A DNA stretch of 64,000 nt from Spirochaetota bacterium. Its GTDB lineage: Bacteria; Spirochaetota; Spirochaetia; Treponematales; UBA12059. Positions 24,574 through 33,488 of this stretch are shown here, in pieces. The stretch is taken from NCBI GenBank assembly GCA_029547205.1, contig JAKPPT010000119.1:1-64000 (forward strand). The letters are read 5' to 3'. Every line of letters begins with the position of its first letter. The first letter of the stretch is position 1. The notes below the pieces were generated by a model. The model saw only the letters and a program-made list of their open reading frames with translations, was not told where the DNA came from and ran no database searches. The position numbers and the translations under genes are program-made.

Positions 24574-24602
24574 ACTATAAAACATAACTATATTGTGGTC
24601 AA
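24574..24602 (-). promoter_or_regulatory. Leaderless promoter of the ECF S-component gene
   Basis: On the minus strand, TTGACC (24597-24602), 17 bases and TATAGT (24574-24579) end 7 nt before ATG 24566. Confidence 0.6.
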
Positions 24603-24613
24603 GCTTAATATTC

Positions 24614-24642
24614 TGGACATTTATCAAACGATTAGTTATTGT
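24614..24642 (+). promoter_or_regulatory. Near-leaderless promoter of the EamA transporter gene
   Basis: TGGACA (24614-24619), 17 bases and TATTGT (24637-24642) end 9 nt before ATG 24652. The expected leader is 0-3 nt. Confidence 0.45.
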
Positions 24643-24651
24643 ATCCTAACT

Positions 24652-25581
24652 ATGAATAAGACTGCACTTAAAGCTGATCTTTTACTGCTCATTACATCTG
24701 CAATATGGGGTTTTGCATTTGTAGCACAACGAGTTGGCATGGAACACATTGGGCCTTTTACCTATAATGGCATACGGTTTGCACTTGGCAGTATTTCCCT
24801 CCTCCCACTCATAGCGTTTCGCAGTAAAAAAAATCACACTAAAACCTTACAGGTAGCTGATCAAACGCTTTCCAACACCAAAAAACCTGCTGAATTCTTT
24901 CTCAGCACACTATTAGCAGGTACAGTGCTCTTTATAGGTTCTTCATTTCAACAGGTAGGCATTCAATTTACAACTGCGGGCAAAGCTGGATTTTTAACTG
25001 GAATTTATGTAGTGCTGGTACCACTCGTAGGCATTGTCATTGGTCATAAAACAAAATTGCCAACATGGGTTGGAGCACTATTTGCTTTTGCTGGCCTGTA
25101 TTTTTTAAGTTCACCTGAACGAAACAGCAACATCAATCCCGGTGATATTTTAGTAATAGTCAGTGCTCTGTTCTGGAGTTTCCATGTACTCATTATTGAT
25201 AGGCTAGCAAAAAAAATTGATGCAATAAAACTTGCTTCTGCTCAGTTTGCATGGTGCTCGTTGTTTTCATTGATAACTGCTTTGCTCTTTGAAACTTTCA
25301 CATATGCCACTATCATGAAAGCACTTGTGCCAATTCTTTATGGAGGTCTTTGCTCTGTAGGAATTGCATACACACTTCAAGTTATTGCACAGAAAGATGC
25401 TCCGCCTGCTCATGCATCAATTTTGCTCTGCCTTGAAGGAGTCTTTGCATTCCTGGGAGGAACCATTATACTATCAGAACCTATCACCACAAAAAATATT
25501 ACAGGTTCTTTACTCATGCTTATCGGAATGCTTGCGACTCAGTGGGATGTAATCTTCAGTCGTCCTTCAAAAAATCAATAG
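24652..25581 (+). CDS. EamA/DMT-family membrane transporter
   Basis: 309 residues with ten predicted membrane helices in two EamA repeats. The first repeat opens with LLLLITSAIWGFAFVAQR and contains GKAGFLTGIYVVLVP; the second begins near GDILVIVSALFWSFHVLI and ends with an SEPITTKNITG loop. DMT proteins export or exchange metabolites such as amino acids or nucleobases; the substrate is unknown. The long upstream frame is antisense to the ECF gene and is rejected in favour of ATG 24652, which lacks a ribosome site and lies 9 nt after a -10 element. It ends 8 bases from the convergent alcohol dehydrogenase gene. Confidence 0.88.
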   Translation: MNKTALKADLLLLITSAIWGFAFVAQRVGMEHIGPFTYNGIRFALGSISLLPLIAFRSKKNHTKTLQVADQTLSNTKKPAEFFLSTLLAGTVLFIGSSFQQVGIQFTTAGKAGFLTGIYVVLVPLVGIVIGHKTKLPTWVGALFAFAGLYFLSSPERNSNINPGDILVIVSALFWSFHVLIIDRLAKKIDAIKLASAQFAWCSLFSLITALLFETFTYATIMKALVPILYGGLCSVGIAYTLQVIAQKDAPPAHASILLCLEGVFAFLGGTIILSEPITTKNITGSLLMLIGMLATQWDVIFSRPSKNQ

Positions 25582-25589
25582 AAATCTGA

Positions 25590-26771
25590 TCAAAATGCTT
25601 TATCCAAAAGCATGAGTACATCATTAAAATCTGCTTCTACAGGATTGTATGTAAGTGATGCATCATTTATCGTCTTATGCGCTATCTCATCAAACTGCGA
25701 CCGAGATACCTTCCCCGTTTGACTTAACGTGTATGGAAGATTTGCTAATTCATAGAGCTGTTTCTGCAATCCCCGTATAACAGCTATAGCTTTTAGAGCA
25801 CGGTCACTTTCTGGAGTGGCATATGTTACTTCCGGACCTGAAAGTGGTAAGAGCAGTTCTGCTATATAATTATTTACCATTAACATGTTATACTCGAGAA
25901 CATGAGGTAAAAAAATATTCATTGCTACACCATGGGGTATATGACACACTGCTCCTGTCGCATGGCCTAGCGAATGCACCAGCCCTACCATTGAGTTTGA
26001 AAAAGCTATTCCAGCCATTGTTGCTGCATTAGCAAGCGCTAATCTTCCTTGCTCATAATGCGGATTCTTGATTACTGCAATAAGATTTTCAGTAATGAGC
26101 CGTATCGCATTGTATGCATAGGCATCACTCATAGGATTTTTCCCGATGCAGGTGTAAGCTTCAATTGCATGAGTCATTGCATCCATAGCTGTTGCTGCAG
26201 TAATTGCTGGTGGCAGGGTGAGTGTCATGCGTGGATCGAGCACTGCAATGTTCGGTAAAAGAAACGGAGAAACGAATAATAGTTTTTTTTCAAGCTCCTC
26301 ATCTTTTATGACTGCTACAAGTGTTACCTCAGAGCCAGTACCCGCTGTCGTCGGTATGATTATAAGCGGATTGAGATGCTTTTTGAGTGCTCCGGCCCCT
26401 GCATAAGCTGAAAGGTCTGTCCCTCCCATTGATACAAGAATATTAACACCTTTTGCTGTATCGATAACAGAGCCACCACCGACAGCAATCAGTGCATCGC
26501 ACTGTTTAGCTCGGTATACTTCTGCTGCTGCAGATACAGTCTTTTTACCCGAATCTGGAGGCACATCAGTCCACACTGCTCCGATTACCATGTTTGAATC
26601 AGCAAAAGCATCCAGCACTGTTTTAAGTAAACCTGCACTTTCAACACCTTTATCTGTAATAATCATTGGTCTGTGCGAATCGAGAGCATCAAGCTCACTC
26701 GGTATGTTTTCCAGGGCACCAACCCCAGAACAAATCTTAACTGGGCAAAAGAATTCATAATATGTACTCAT
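25590..26771 (-). CDS. Iron-containing alcohol dehydrogenase
   Basis: 393 residues, a family III alcohol dehydrogenase using NAD(P)H. The nucleotide site GGGSVIDTAKG and IPTTAGTGSE are present. The metal ligands lie in DAMTHAIEAY and HSLGHATGAVCHIPHG. Substrate could be ethanol, butanol, 1,2-propanediol or a related alcohol/aldehyde. AGGAG is 6 nt before the ATG. It follows the small 177-residue gene after 8 bases on the same strand, so the two form an operon, unusual company for this enzyme. Confidence 0.93.
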   Translation of the reverse strand: MSTYYEFFCPVKICSGVGALENIPSELDALDSHRPMIITDKGVESAGLLKTVLDAFADSNMVIGAVWTDVPPDSGKKTVSAAAEVYRAKQCDALIAVGGGSVIDTAKGVNILVSMGGTDLSAYAGAGALKKHLNPLIIIPTTAGTGSEVTLVAVIKDEELEKKLLFVSPFLLPNIAVLDPRMTLTLPPAITAATAMDAMTHAIEAYTCIGKNPMSDAYAYNAIRLITENLIAVIKNPHYEQGRLALANAATMAGIAFSNSMVGLVHSLGHATGAVCHIPHGVAMNIFLPHVLEYNMLMVNNYIAELLLPLSGPEVTYATPESDRALKAIAVIRGLQKQLYELANLPYTLSQTGKVSRSQFDEIAHKTINDASLTYNPVEADFNDVLMLLDKAF

Positions 26772-26779
26772 ATCTGCTC

Positions 26780-27313
26780 CTACATACCAAATATAATACT
26801 AATATAGAGAATGAAACGCTTTAACAATTTACTCAGCCATGGTGTCTTAGGTTTTCGTTTTAGAATTTTTTTTGTTATAAAACCTGGTAAAAGATAATCT
26901 TCTACCAGATTGAGACAACGCATAATACCCATTGTCGCAGCTAAATCACCAGATACCGATATTCCATTTTGCGCATACGCTTTGTACGAACTAATCTGAA
27001 ATGTAAAAACCCTCATAGCAGATGCAATGTTTCTAAACCGTATCATAACATCTGCTTCATCATTCAGTTTACCTTTGTACCGGAGCTTTCCTTGTGCATC
27101 CTTCTGGAGAAAAACTCCAGGTCCATCTGGTAAGATCGTAATTGCAAAAGAAAATTTTTTCGGAAGCATATTAAATTCCTGCTGTATGTTTTTATCGAGC
27201 TTCCATAACGATTGAAACGCTCTACCGACAAAAAACAGCATCACTCTTAGATACCAATGTTTACCGGTGTGCTTTTTCGGAAGTATATCTGGATACTCTG
27301 TATAATAGTCCAT
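26780..27313 (-). CDS. Uncharacterised SCP2-like small protein
   Basis: 177 residues. The middle (SFAITILPDGPGVFLQKDAQ through DEADVMIRFRNIASAM and ISVSGDLAATMGIMRCLN) resembles the sterol-carrier-protein-2 fold pattern, a hydrophobic cavity protein that binds lipids. The N- and C-termini carry hydrophobic, basic segments that could touch the membrane. The SCP2 assignment is tentative and made from the strand pattern. AGGGAG lies rather far (about 13 nt) from the ATG. Co-transcription with the alcohol dehydrogenase suggests a hydrophobic alcohol, aldehyde or lipid substrate; this is inference. Confidence 0.6.
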   Translation of the reverse strand: MDYYTEYPDILPKKHTGKHWYLRVMLFFVGRAFQSLWKLDKNIQQEFNMLPKKFSFAITILPDGPGVFLQKDAQGKLRYKGKLNDEADVMIRFRNIASAMRVFTFQISSYKAYAQNGISVSGDLAATMGIMRCLNLVEDYLLPGFITKKILKRKPKTPWLSKLLKRFILYISIIFGM

Positions 27314-27551
27314 ATATAATTACAAGCTCCCTCACTTTCATATAATTTACTAAGTCAGTGCCTGGTTCCCAATAATGAAATCCCTTCACAAGTAATATGT
27401 TACTTTCTAGTATAAACGCAATTCATTATTTTGCATACTGGTAATACCACAAGCCATAGCACTACAAAAAAATGATAGGTACGGCAACGCAGTATCATAA
27501 GCTTGATTTTTTTGGCAAGGACTATTATATTAGCACCATTATTATTTAAGT

Positions 27552-27570
27552 ATGCTTACTTATTAAGCAT
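27552..27570 (+). promoter_or_regulatory. Candidate MarR operator
   Basis: A perfect inverted repeat ATGCTTA-cttat-TAAGCAT (27552-27570) ends just upstream of, or overlaps, the -35 position of the MarR gene promoter. Its size and symmetry fit a MarR dimer site and imply autoregulation of the exporter operon. Confidence 0.5.
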
Positions 27571-27591
27571 GTTTATAAATTTTCTAAAGGG

Positions 27592-27597
27592 TATAAT
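27592..27597 (+). promoter_or_regulatory. Consensus -10 box of the MarR-exporter operon
   Basis: TATAAT ends 6 nt before ATG 27604. No clear -35 is seen; the putative operator occupies that position. The arrangement predicts a leaderless transcript, although an AAAGG lies further upstream. Confidence 0.5.
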
Positions 27598-27603
27598 ATT
27601 ACT

Positions 27604-28074
27604 ATGCAAACTGATCGAACTTCCTCCGATGAACTCTTTCATGAACTCCAAATGTGGAGTGAAAGCACAATGAAACTCTACTTTTCATCACTTGCATCAT
27701 TTATTAAAACACATAACCTTAATTTTCCTCGCATGATGATACTATTCAGGCTTGCGCATAAAGACCAGTGCTCTGTTTCCGACATCGGGAAACATATGGA
27801 TGTATCCTCTCCAGCAGCCAGCCAGCTGCTCGACAAGCTCGTCGAAGCCGGTTACATCAACAGAACAGAAAACCCTGATGACCGCCGAATCCGGAATATA
27901 GAAATAACAGAAAAAGGACTTGCTTTGGTACATGAAATCGAATCCAAACTCAATAATTCCATGCGTGAAATTGTACAGGCTGTTCCTGAAAAAGACCGAT
28001 CAGGAGTGGCTAAGAGCCTTAATACATTAAATACTGCGATAAGGAGTCTAAAACCTCATGACAAAACTTTTTAA
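27604..28074 (+). CDS. MarR-family transcriptional regulator
   Basis: 156 residues. The winged helix is clear: FPRMMILFRLAHK, CSVSDIGKHMDVSSPAASQLLDKL as the recognition region, AGYINRTENPDDRRI as the wing, and a C-terminal dimerisation helix. MarR proteins usually repress adjacent efflux genes and release DNA on binding small aromatic or toxic compounds. The gene overlaps the first exporter subunit by 17 bp, so the three form one operon. A 19-base inverted repeat lies upstream of its -10 box. Ligand unknown. Confidence 0.92.
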   Translation: MQTDRTSSDELFHELQMWSESTMKLYFSSLASFIKTHNLNFPRMMILFRLAHKDQCSVSDIGKHMDVSSPAASQLLDKLVEAGYINRTENPDDRRIRNIEITEKGLALVHEIESKLNNSMREIVQAVPEKDRSGVAKSLNTLNTAIRSLKPHDKTF

Positions 28075-30292
28075 GTATCTTAAGCCATACTGGGCTTATA
28101 TTCTCACCGTTATCGTTTTGCTCTTTGTTCAGGCAAATCTCGATCTTTCGCTCCCGGATTATATGTCAAAAATAGTTAACTATGGAATACAGCAAGGTGG
28201 CATTGACAACCCTGTCCCTAAAATAATAAGCGAAAAAGTTTTTAAACAAATTATCGGTATTTTACCTGATGATAAACGCAATCTGTTACTTGAATACTAT
28301 GAACCAGTCAGTCTTGAAACAATAACCACGCTGCCCCTGAAATTCAAGGACGAAACACAATCGAGAGTAAATATCACCGTGTATCAGCTTAAACAAAACA
28401 GCAATACGGATAACACTGAGTTTACTGCCCTCATCAGTAAAATAATGGCAGCTCACATGCTCATACAACAAATGCAAGCTCATGCACCTGCAATTTCACA
28501 AACTCCGAACATGGCATCAGGTATACCTCAATCCGGACTTCCACAATCGGCAACAGACGGGCCAATTGGAACTCCATTTGCCGTTTTTGAGCGCATCAAC
28601 GAGCAGCTTGATGCAATGGGAAATAAAGTCATCGAACAGATGGCTATAGCACAAATTCGCCTTGAATATGAAAGCCTATCGGTAAATCTTGAACAACTGC
28701 AAATGAACTACATTATACATTTTGGTGTCATAATGATTCTTGTCACACTTGGCTCTATGCTGTGTATCATACTGGTAGGTTTTCTGGCATCAAGAACCGC
28801 TGCAGGTGCAGCAAAACAGCTCCGCAATGATGTATATGCAAAAGTAATTAACTTTACCAATGCTGAATATGATAATTTTTCTACCGCATCGCTCATAACG
28901 AGAACAACAAATGATATCACACAGTTACAGGCTGTAACGCTTATGTCCATGCGCATGCTCCTATTTGCTCCCATTATGGGAGGCGGCGGTGTCATACGAG
29001 CACTCGATAAAGCACCTTCAATGGCATGGATTATTGGCATTGCAGTACTCGTGCTTATCGGAGTAATCAGCATTATTTTCTCGATAGCTCTGCCAAAATT
29101 CCAGCTCATGCAAAAATTGATTGACCGGCTTAACCTTGTTGCTCGAGAAAATTTAAGCGGTCTCATGGTGGTTCGTGCTTTTAACCGTGAGCCATTTGAA
29201 GAACAGCGATTCAAACAAGCTAACACCGATTTAACACGTGTCAGCTTGTTTATAAACCGAGTTATGGTTTTCCTCATGCCATTCATGATGATTCTTTTGA
29301 ACATACTCAGTATCTCTATTATCTGGGTAGGTGCACATAAAGTAGCTGATGCGAGCATACAGGTTGGTGACATGATGGCATTCATGCAGTACGCAATGCA
29401 AATTGTGTTTTCATTTATCATGCTCTCCATGATGTTTATATTCCTGCCACGAGCAGCAATTTCAGGAAAGCGCGTCGTCGAAGTGTTGGAAACCAAAGAA
29501 ACGATAAAAGATCCAGAGCACCCTGTCATGCATACGTCACACTCAAAACAGCAGGGCACAATCGAATTCCGCAATGTTTGCTTCCGCTACCCAAAAGCGG
29601 ACACCGATGTTCTCTGTAATATTTCATTTACTGCACCAGCAGGGAAAACAATTGGCATTATCGGCCCAACAGGCTCCGGTAAGACTACTCTCCTAAACCT
29701 CATTCCGAGATTTTACGATGTAACGTCGGGAGCTATTCTCATTGACGGTACTGATATTCGCACGATGCGTCAGAAAGACCTCAGAAATCTTATTGGATAT
29801 GTCCCACAACGCAGCATCCTTTTTTCTGGTACGGTTGCATACAATCTCCGCTTTGCTGATGAAGGGGCAAGTGATGAGAAACTAACAGAGAATCTTTTAA
29901 CCGCTCAGGCAGATTTTATCTTTGAAACTTCAGAAAAACTCCTTACTCCAGTATCACAGGGAGGTAATAATTTTTCTGGAGGTCAGAAGCAGAGACTTGC
30001 CATAGCACGAGCACTTACCAAGCAATGCCCAATTTATCTTTTCGATGACAGCTTCTCTGCACTCGACTTTAAAACTGATGCAGCATTGCGCAGAGCCCTT
30101 AACGAACGCACTGCATCCAGCACTCGAATAATCGTTGCACAACGTGTAGCAACCATTATGAATGCAGATCTTATTATCGTTCTCGATGATGGTCATATTG
30201 TTGGACAGGGGACACACAAGGAGCTGCTTGAATCCTGTGAAGCATATCAAGAAATTGTATCATCCCAATTTAAGGGGGTTAAAACAGCATGA
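28058..30292 (+). CDS. Heterodimeric ABC exporter, subunit with degenerate ATP site
   Basis: 744 residues, a fused permease-ATPase. TM1 spans about 12-30 and TM2 about 219-241, leaving roughly 185 extracytoplasmic residues between them, where most exporters have a short loop. Walker A GPTGSGKTT is near 535 and the signature FSGGQ near 640. Walker B near 660 reads LFDDS, with Asp in place of the catalytic Glu, as in the non-hydrolysing site of heterodimeric exporters such as BmrCD and TM287/288. It should pair with the next gene product, which keeps the Glu. Multidrug or lipid export is the likely job, given the MarR gene in front. It overlaps the next gene by 4 nt. Confidence 0.93.
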   Translation: MTKLFKYLKPYWAYILTVIVLLFVQANLDLSLPDYMSKIVNYGIQQGGIDNPVPKIISEKVFKQIIGILPDDKRNLLLEYYEPVSLETITTLPLKFKDETQSRVNITVYQLKQNSNTDNTEFTALISKIMAAHMLIQQMQAHAPAISQTPNMASGIPQSGLPQSATDGPIGTPFAVFERINEQLDAMGNKVIEQMAIAQIRLEYESLSVNLEQLQMNYIIHFGVIMILVTLGSMLCIILVGFLASRTAAGAAKQLRNDVYAKVINFTNAEYDNFSTASLITRTTNDITQLQAVTLMSMRMLLFAPIMGGGGVIRALDKAPSMAWIIGIAVLVLIGVISIIFSIALPKFQLMQKLIDRLNLVARENLSGLMVVRAFNREPFEEQRFKQANTDLTRVSLFINRVMVFLMPFMMILLNILSISIIWVGAHKVADASIQVGDMMAFMQYAMQIVFSFIMLSMMFIFLPRAAISGKRVVEVLETKETIKDPEHPVMHTSHSKQQGTIEFRNVCFRYPKADTDVLCNISFTAPAGKTIGIIGPTGSGKTTLLNLIPRFYDVTSGAILIDGTDIRTMRQKDLRNLIGYVPQRSILFSGTVAYNLRFADEGASDEKLTENLLTAQADFIFETSEKLLTPVSQGGNNFSGGQKQRLAIARALTKQCPIYLFDDSFSALDFKTDAALRRALNERTASSTRIIVAQRVATIMNADLIIVLDDGHIVGQGTHKELLESCEAYQEIVSSQFKGVKTA

Positions 30293-31098
30293 GCGATACG
30301 AATACTACCACACACACTAATACTCAAAGAAAACCAGTGCAGCCAATGGTTGGCCGCGGTGGACCAATGGCAATGATGAAAGGCGAAAAAGCCAAAAACT
30401 TTAAAGCTACATCATTACGACTACTTAAATCGCTTAAGCCGTATCGCATCAGCATTATTGTAGTGTTTATATTTGCCATAACATCAACAATTTTTAGTAT
30501 CATAGGTCCCAAGGTTATGGGAAATGCAACTACTGTTCTTCTCGATGGAGTGCTCGCTAAATTTAGAGGGACAGGTGATATCGATTTTTCTCGTATTGCA
30601 GGAATATTGCTCACCGTACTTGGCCTCTATGCTATATCCGCAGTCTGTTCATACATTATGGGCTGGATTATGGCTAGCGTCTCCACCGACTTAACCTATA
30701 AGTTCAGAGAATCTGTTCAGGCTAAAATAAACCGAATTCCATTTAAATATTTTGATAACACGACCCATGGTGAGACACTCTCACGAATTACTAATGATAT
30801 CGATGTAATCAATAATACACTCAGCCAGACTATCACGCAAATTATAACATCAATAGTAACGGTTCTCGGTGTACTCATCATGATGTTTTCGATTGATTGG
30901 CGCATGACGATTGTCGCATTGCTCATGATACCACTTTCCTTCGCACTCATCGGGCTGATCATAGGGAAAAGCCAAAAATACTTCAAACAACAGCAAGAGT
31001 ATCTTGGCCACATCAATGGTGAAGTAGAAGAAATGTATGCAGGCCATACCATTATGAAAGCATTCAATTATGGAAGAAAAGAGCCTCGCAAAGTTTAG
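30289..31098 (+). CDS. Heterodimeric ABC exporter partner subunit, N-terminal part (frameshifted)
   Basis: Encodes the transmembrane half (about 260 meaningful residues) of the partner exporter. A polar Thr-rich N-terminus is followed by helices through MMFSIDWRMTIVALLMIPL and the coupling-helix region GHINGEVEEMYAGHTIMKAFNY. At that point the reading frame runs into an extra base and ends after nine unrelated residues. The continuation EEKSLAKFRALNDTLY is in the +1 frame from 31070. Removal of one G in the TATGGAAG sequence (31070-31077) would restore one protein of about 625 residues. It is either a real disrupted gene or a sequencing error. Confidence 0.8.
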   Translation: MSDTNTTTHTNTQRKPVQPMVGRGGPMAMMKGEKAKNFKATSLRLLKSLKPYRISIIVVFIFAITSTIFSIIGPKVMGNATTVLLDGVLAKFRGTGDIDFSRIAGILLTVLGLYAISAVCSYIMGWIMASVSTDLTYKFRESVQAKINRIPFKYFDNTTHGETLSRITNDIDVINNTLSQTITQIITSIVTVLGVLIMMFSIDWRMTIVALLMIPLSFALIGLIIGKSQKYFKQQQEYLGHINGEVEEMYAGHTIMKAFNYGRKEPRKV

Positions 31099-32170
31099 AG
31101 CGCTCAATGATACGCTCTATCAATCTGCATGGAAAAGTCAATTCCTCACCGGCATTATGATGCCGCTCATGAACTTTGTAGGCAACATCGGTTACGTTGG
31201 TGTCGCTGTTTTAGGAGGATGGCTCGCAATAAAAAAAGCAATCTCGGTGGGTGACATACAGGCTTTCATTCAGTATGTTCGCAATTTTACTCAACCCATA
31301 CAGCAGATTGCAAACATCAGTAATGTATTACAGCAAACGGCTGCAGCAGCAGAGCGTGTTTTTGAATTTCTTGATGAACAGGAAGAGACCCCGGACATAT
31401 CTGACCCAGTAGCAATCGAAAAAGCAACTGGTCATATTGAGTTTAAAAATATTCACTTTGGATATTCAAAAGATAAACCTATCATTAAAAACTTTTCAGC
31501 AACTGCACATCCTGGACAAAAAATTGCAATTGTAGGACCAACAGGAGCAGGAAAGACAACACTTGTGAAATTGCTCATGCGTTTTTATGATGTTGATGCT
31601 GGTGCAATTTTGCTTGATGGGCACGATATTCGAACCATGAAACGCCATGATCTCCGCAGGCAATTTGGAATGGTCCTTCAGGATACCTGGCTCTACAACG
31701 ATACGATTATGGAAAACATTCGGTATGGACGTCTTGACGCTGCCGATGACGAAGTTATTGCAGCCGCAAAAGCGGCATACGTCGATCACTTTGTTCATAC
31801 CCTGCCTGAAGGTTATAACATGGTGCTTAACGAAGAAACATCAAATATCTCGCAGGGTCAAAAACAGCTCCTTACAATTGCGCGAGCAATTCTTGCTAAT
31901 CCGCCAATACTGATTCTCGATGAGGCTACCAGTTCGGTCGATACAAGGACCGAAGTGCTCATTCAGAAAGCTATGGACAAACTGATGCATGGACGCACCA
32001 GTTTTGTTATAGCACATCGGCTGTCTACCATACAAAACGCCGATCTCATTCTGGTTCTTCGTGATGGTGATATTGCTGAACAGGGCACTCATACTGAACT
32101 CTTAGTAAAAAATGGTTTTTATGCAGAGCTCTATAACAGCCAATTTGAGGTGCCAGCTACGATAACATAA
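31070..32170 (+). CDS. Heterodimeric ABC exporter partner subunit, C-terminal part (frameshifted)
   Basis: 366 residues: the last membrane helices (to about residue 75) and a complete nucleotide-binding domain. Walker A GPTGAGKTT is near 155, the signature ISQGQ near 262 and Walker B LILDEATSSVD near 283 with the catalytic Glu intact, as expected for the hydrolysing partner of the upstream degenerate subunit. The ATG at 31070 is probably accidental, being the spot where the frame changes, and it has no ribosome site. If the frameshift is real, a split exporter could only work if this fragment is translated and assembles; otherwise the operon is broken. Confidence 0.8.
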   Translation: MEEKSLAKFRALNDTLYQSAWKSQFLTGIMMPLMNFVGNIGYVGVAVLGGWLAIKKAISVGDIQAFIQYVRNFTQPIQQIANISNVLQQTAAAAERVFEFLDEQEETPDISDPVAIEKATGHIEFKNIHFGYSKDKPIIKNFSATAHPGQKIAIVGPTGAGKTTLVKLLMRFYDVDAGAILLDGHDIRTMKRHDLRRQFGMVLQDTWLYNDTIMENIRYGRLDAADDEVIAAAKAAYVDHFVHTLPEGYNMVLNEETSNISQGQKQLLTIARAILANPPILILDEATSSVDTRTEVLIQKAMDKLMHGRTSFVIAHRLSTIQNADLILVLRDGDIAEQGTHTELLVKNGFYAELYNSQFEVPATIT

Positions 32171-32568
32171 CATTGTTCAGACATTATATTTTTTTGATAG
32201 TGCCACCAATTTGGTATTATTATTTTTTAACAGTAAAATCTGTAGCTTTATATTTATTAACATGAAACATTTCAGTATCTGTTAGCATGAAAAGATTCTG
32301 GCGGGCAGACGAAGGCCCGCCTTTCGCCTAAACCACAAGCAATGTTCCAATGGATGTGCGAGGTGAAAATTGCAGCTTACACCCGCCTGACCCTTACACT
32401 ACTGCATAACGCGCACGTTAATTGATTTTATAAATCAAGAATTTCAGCACACGTTCGCGAGCTTCTTACACTACCGACTACACATTTTTATATTCATACC
32501 AGCCCACTCCGTATCCAGCTGTGCACCTATGTCAATTGCTCGATGCATTTCCAGTGTACCAGCTCATA
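32171..32568. other. Non-coding region between convergent operons
   Basis: About 400 bases with no convincing frame. It contains a GC-rich hairpin at 32300-32321, an AT-rich inverted repeat TTGATTT-TAT-AAATCAA at 32422-32438 and nothing else I can name. Confidence 0.5.
32300..32324. terminator. Possible bidirectional terminator
   Basis: Stem GGCGGGC/GCCCGCC (32300-32306, 32315-32321) with an 8-nt loop sits between the exporter and opp operons, which converge here. T-runs are short (TTT on plus; TTTT after four bases on minus), so efficiency is doubtful. Confidence 0.4.
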
Positions 32569-33486
32569 TCAGCGCATCCACTTATCTAGTTCCGACGCGG
32601 AAGTGAGCACATAGTGCCCAGGTTCAGCTTCTGTCCATATAGGCTGTTCTTTATCGTAGGGATGCTGTGCAGGATCATACACAATGAGTTTTTTCTGTTT
32701 CTCTATCTCAGGGTCTGGTACCGGAACCGCTGAGAGTAATGCTCTTGTATATGGGTGCAGAGGCTTTTCAAATAAGCGTTCTGATTCTGCTAATTCTACA
32801 ATTTTCCCGCGATAAATTACCGCTATTCTATCGGAAATAAATCGTACAACAGAAAGATCATGAGCAATAAACAGGTATGAAAGTCCATGGCTTTCTTTGA
32901 GTCTATTGAGGAGATTGATGACCTGAGCTCGGATGGATACGTCAAGCGCACTGATGGGCTCATCAGCTACAAGCAGCTCCGGCTCCATAACGAGCGCACG
33001 GGCAATGCCTATTCTCTGGCGCTGTCCGCCCGAAAACTCATGGGGAAATCTGCTTGCAAACTCTGGCAAAAGCCCAACCTCAAGGAGAGCTTTCATTACT
33101 TTTTCTTTACGCTCTGCCTCATTTTTAAACAACTTAAAGTTATACAAGCCTTCACTGACGATATAATCGATTTTAGCTCGTTCATTGAGCGATGCCATTG
33201 GATCCTGGAAAATCATCTGAATGCGCCTACACATATCACGTTGCTCAGAACTTGTAAGTTTCTTTGTTATGTCAGTTCCCTTAAAAGTTATCGATCCTGT
33301 CGCAACGGGATATATTCGCAATATGGCTCTTCCTACTGTCGTTTTCCCTGATCCCGATTCTCCAACTAATGACAGGGTCTCACCACGCCGAATATCAAAA
33401 CTTACATGATCTACTGCTCTAAACCGTTTTTTACCGCTGCCAAAATCGACCGATATATTTTTAACAGAAATTAAAGGCTCACTCAT
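32569..33486 (-). CDS. oppF: Oligopeptide ABC transporter ATP-binding protein OppF
   Basis: 305 residues. Walker [11 protein letters not shown]-loop FQDPMASLN, signature FSGGQRQR and Walker [13 protein letters not shown] are all in place, and the C-terminal [12 protein letters not shown] motif typical of OppD/OppF is present. With OppD it powers peptide import from the cytoplasmic side. AGGGAG precedes the ATG. It is last in the oppA-B-C-D-F order, 2 bases after oppD. Confidence 0.92.
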   Translation of the reverse strand: MSEPLISVKNISVDFGSGKKRFRAVDHVSFDIRRGETLSLVGESGSGKTTVGRAILRIYPVATGSITFKGTDITKKLTSSEQRDMCRRIQMIFQDPMASLNERAKIDYIVSEGLYNFKLFKNEAERKEKVMKALLEVGLLPEFASRFPHEFSGGQRQRIGIARALVMEPELLVADEPISALDVSIRAQVINLLNRLKESHGLSYLFIAHDLSVVRFISDRIAVIYRGKIVELAESERLFEKPLHPYTRALLSAVPVPDPEIEKQKKLIVYDPAQHPYDKEQPIWTEAEPGHYVLTSASELDKWMR

Positions 33487-33488
33487 AG

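Noticed and set aside
24567-24651. Riboswitch for the ECF S-component
   Set aside because: The 85-base gap is filled by two promoters whose -10 boxes end 7-9 nt from the start codons, leaving no room for a leader aptamer.
24217-24651. Long N-terminal extension of the EamA transporter
   Set aside because: The added 145 residues are antisense to the ECF gene and compositionally unlike a transporter; ATG 24652 gives a normal length.
31060-31100. Programmed ribosomal frameshift in the exporter gene
   Set aside because: The shift needed is +1. The A-rich sequence there would favour -1 slippage, and there is no stop codon or stimulatory structure at the junction.
32171-32568. Degraded gene or small RNA in the gap behind the exporter
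   Set aside because: No frame shows convincing protein features and no promoter plus terminator pair defines a small RNA.
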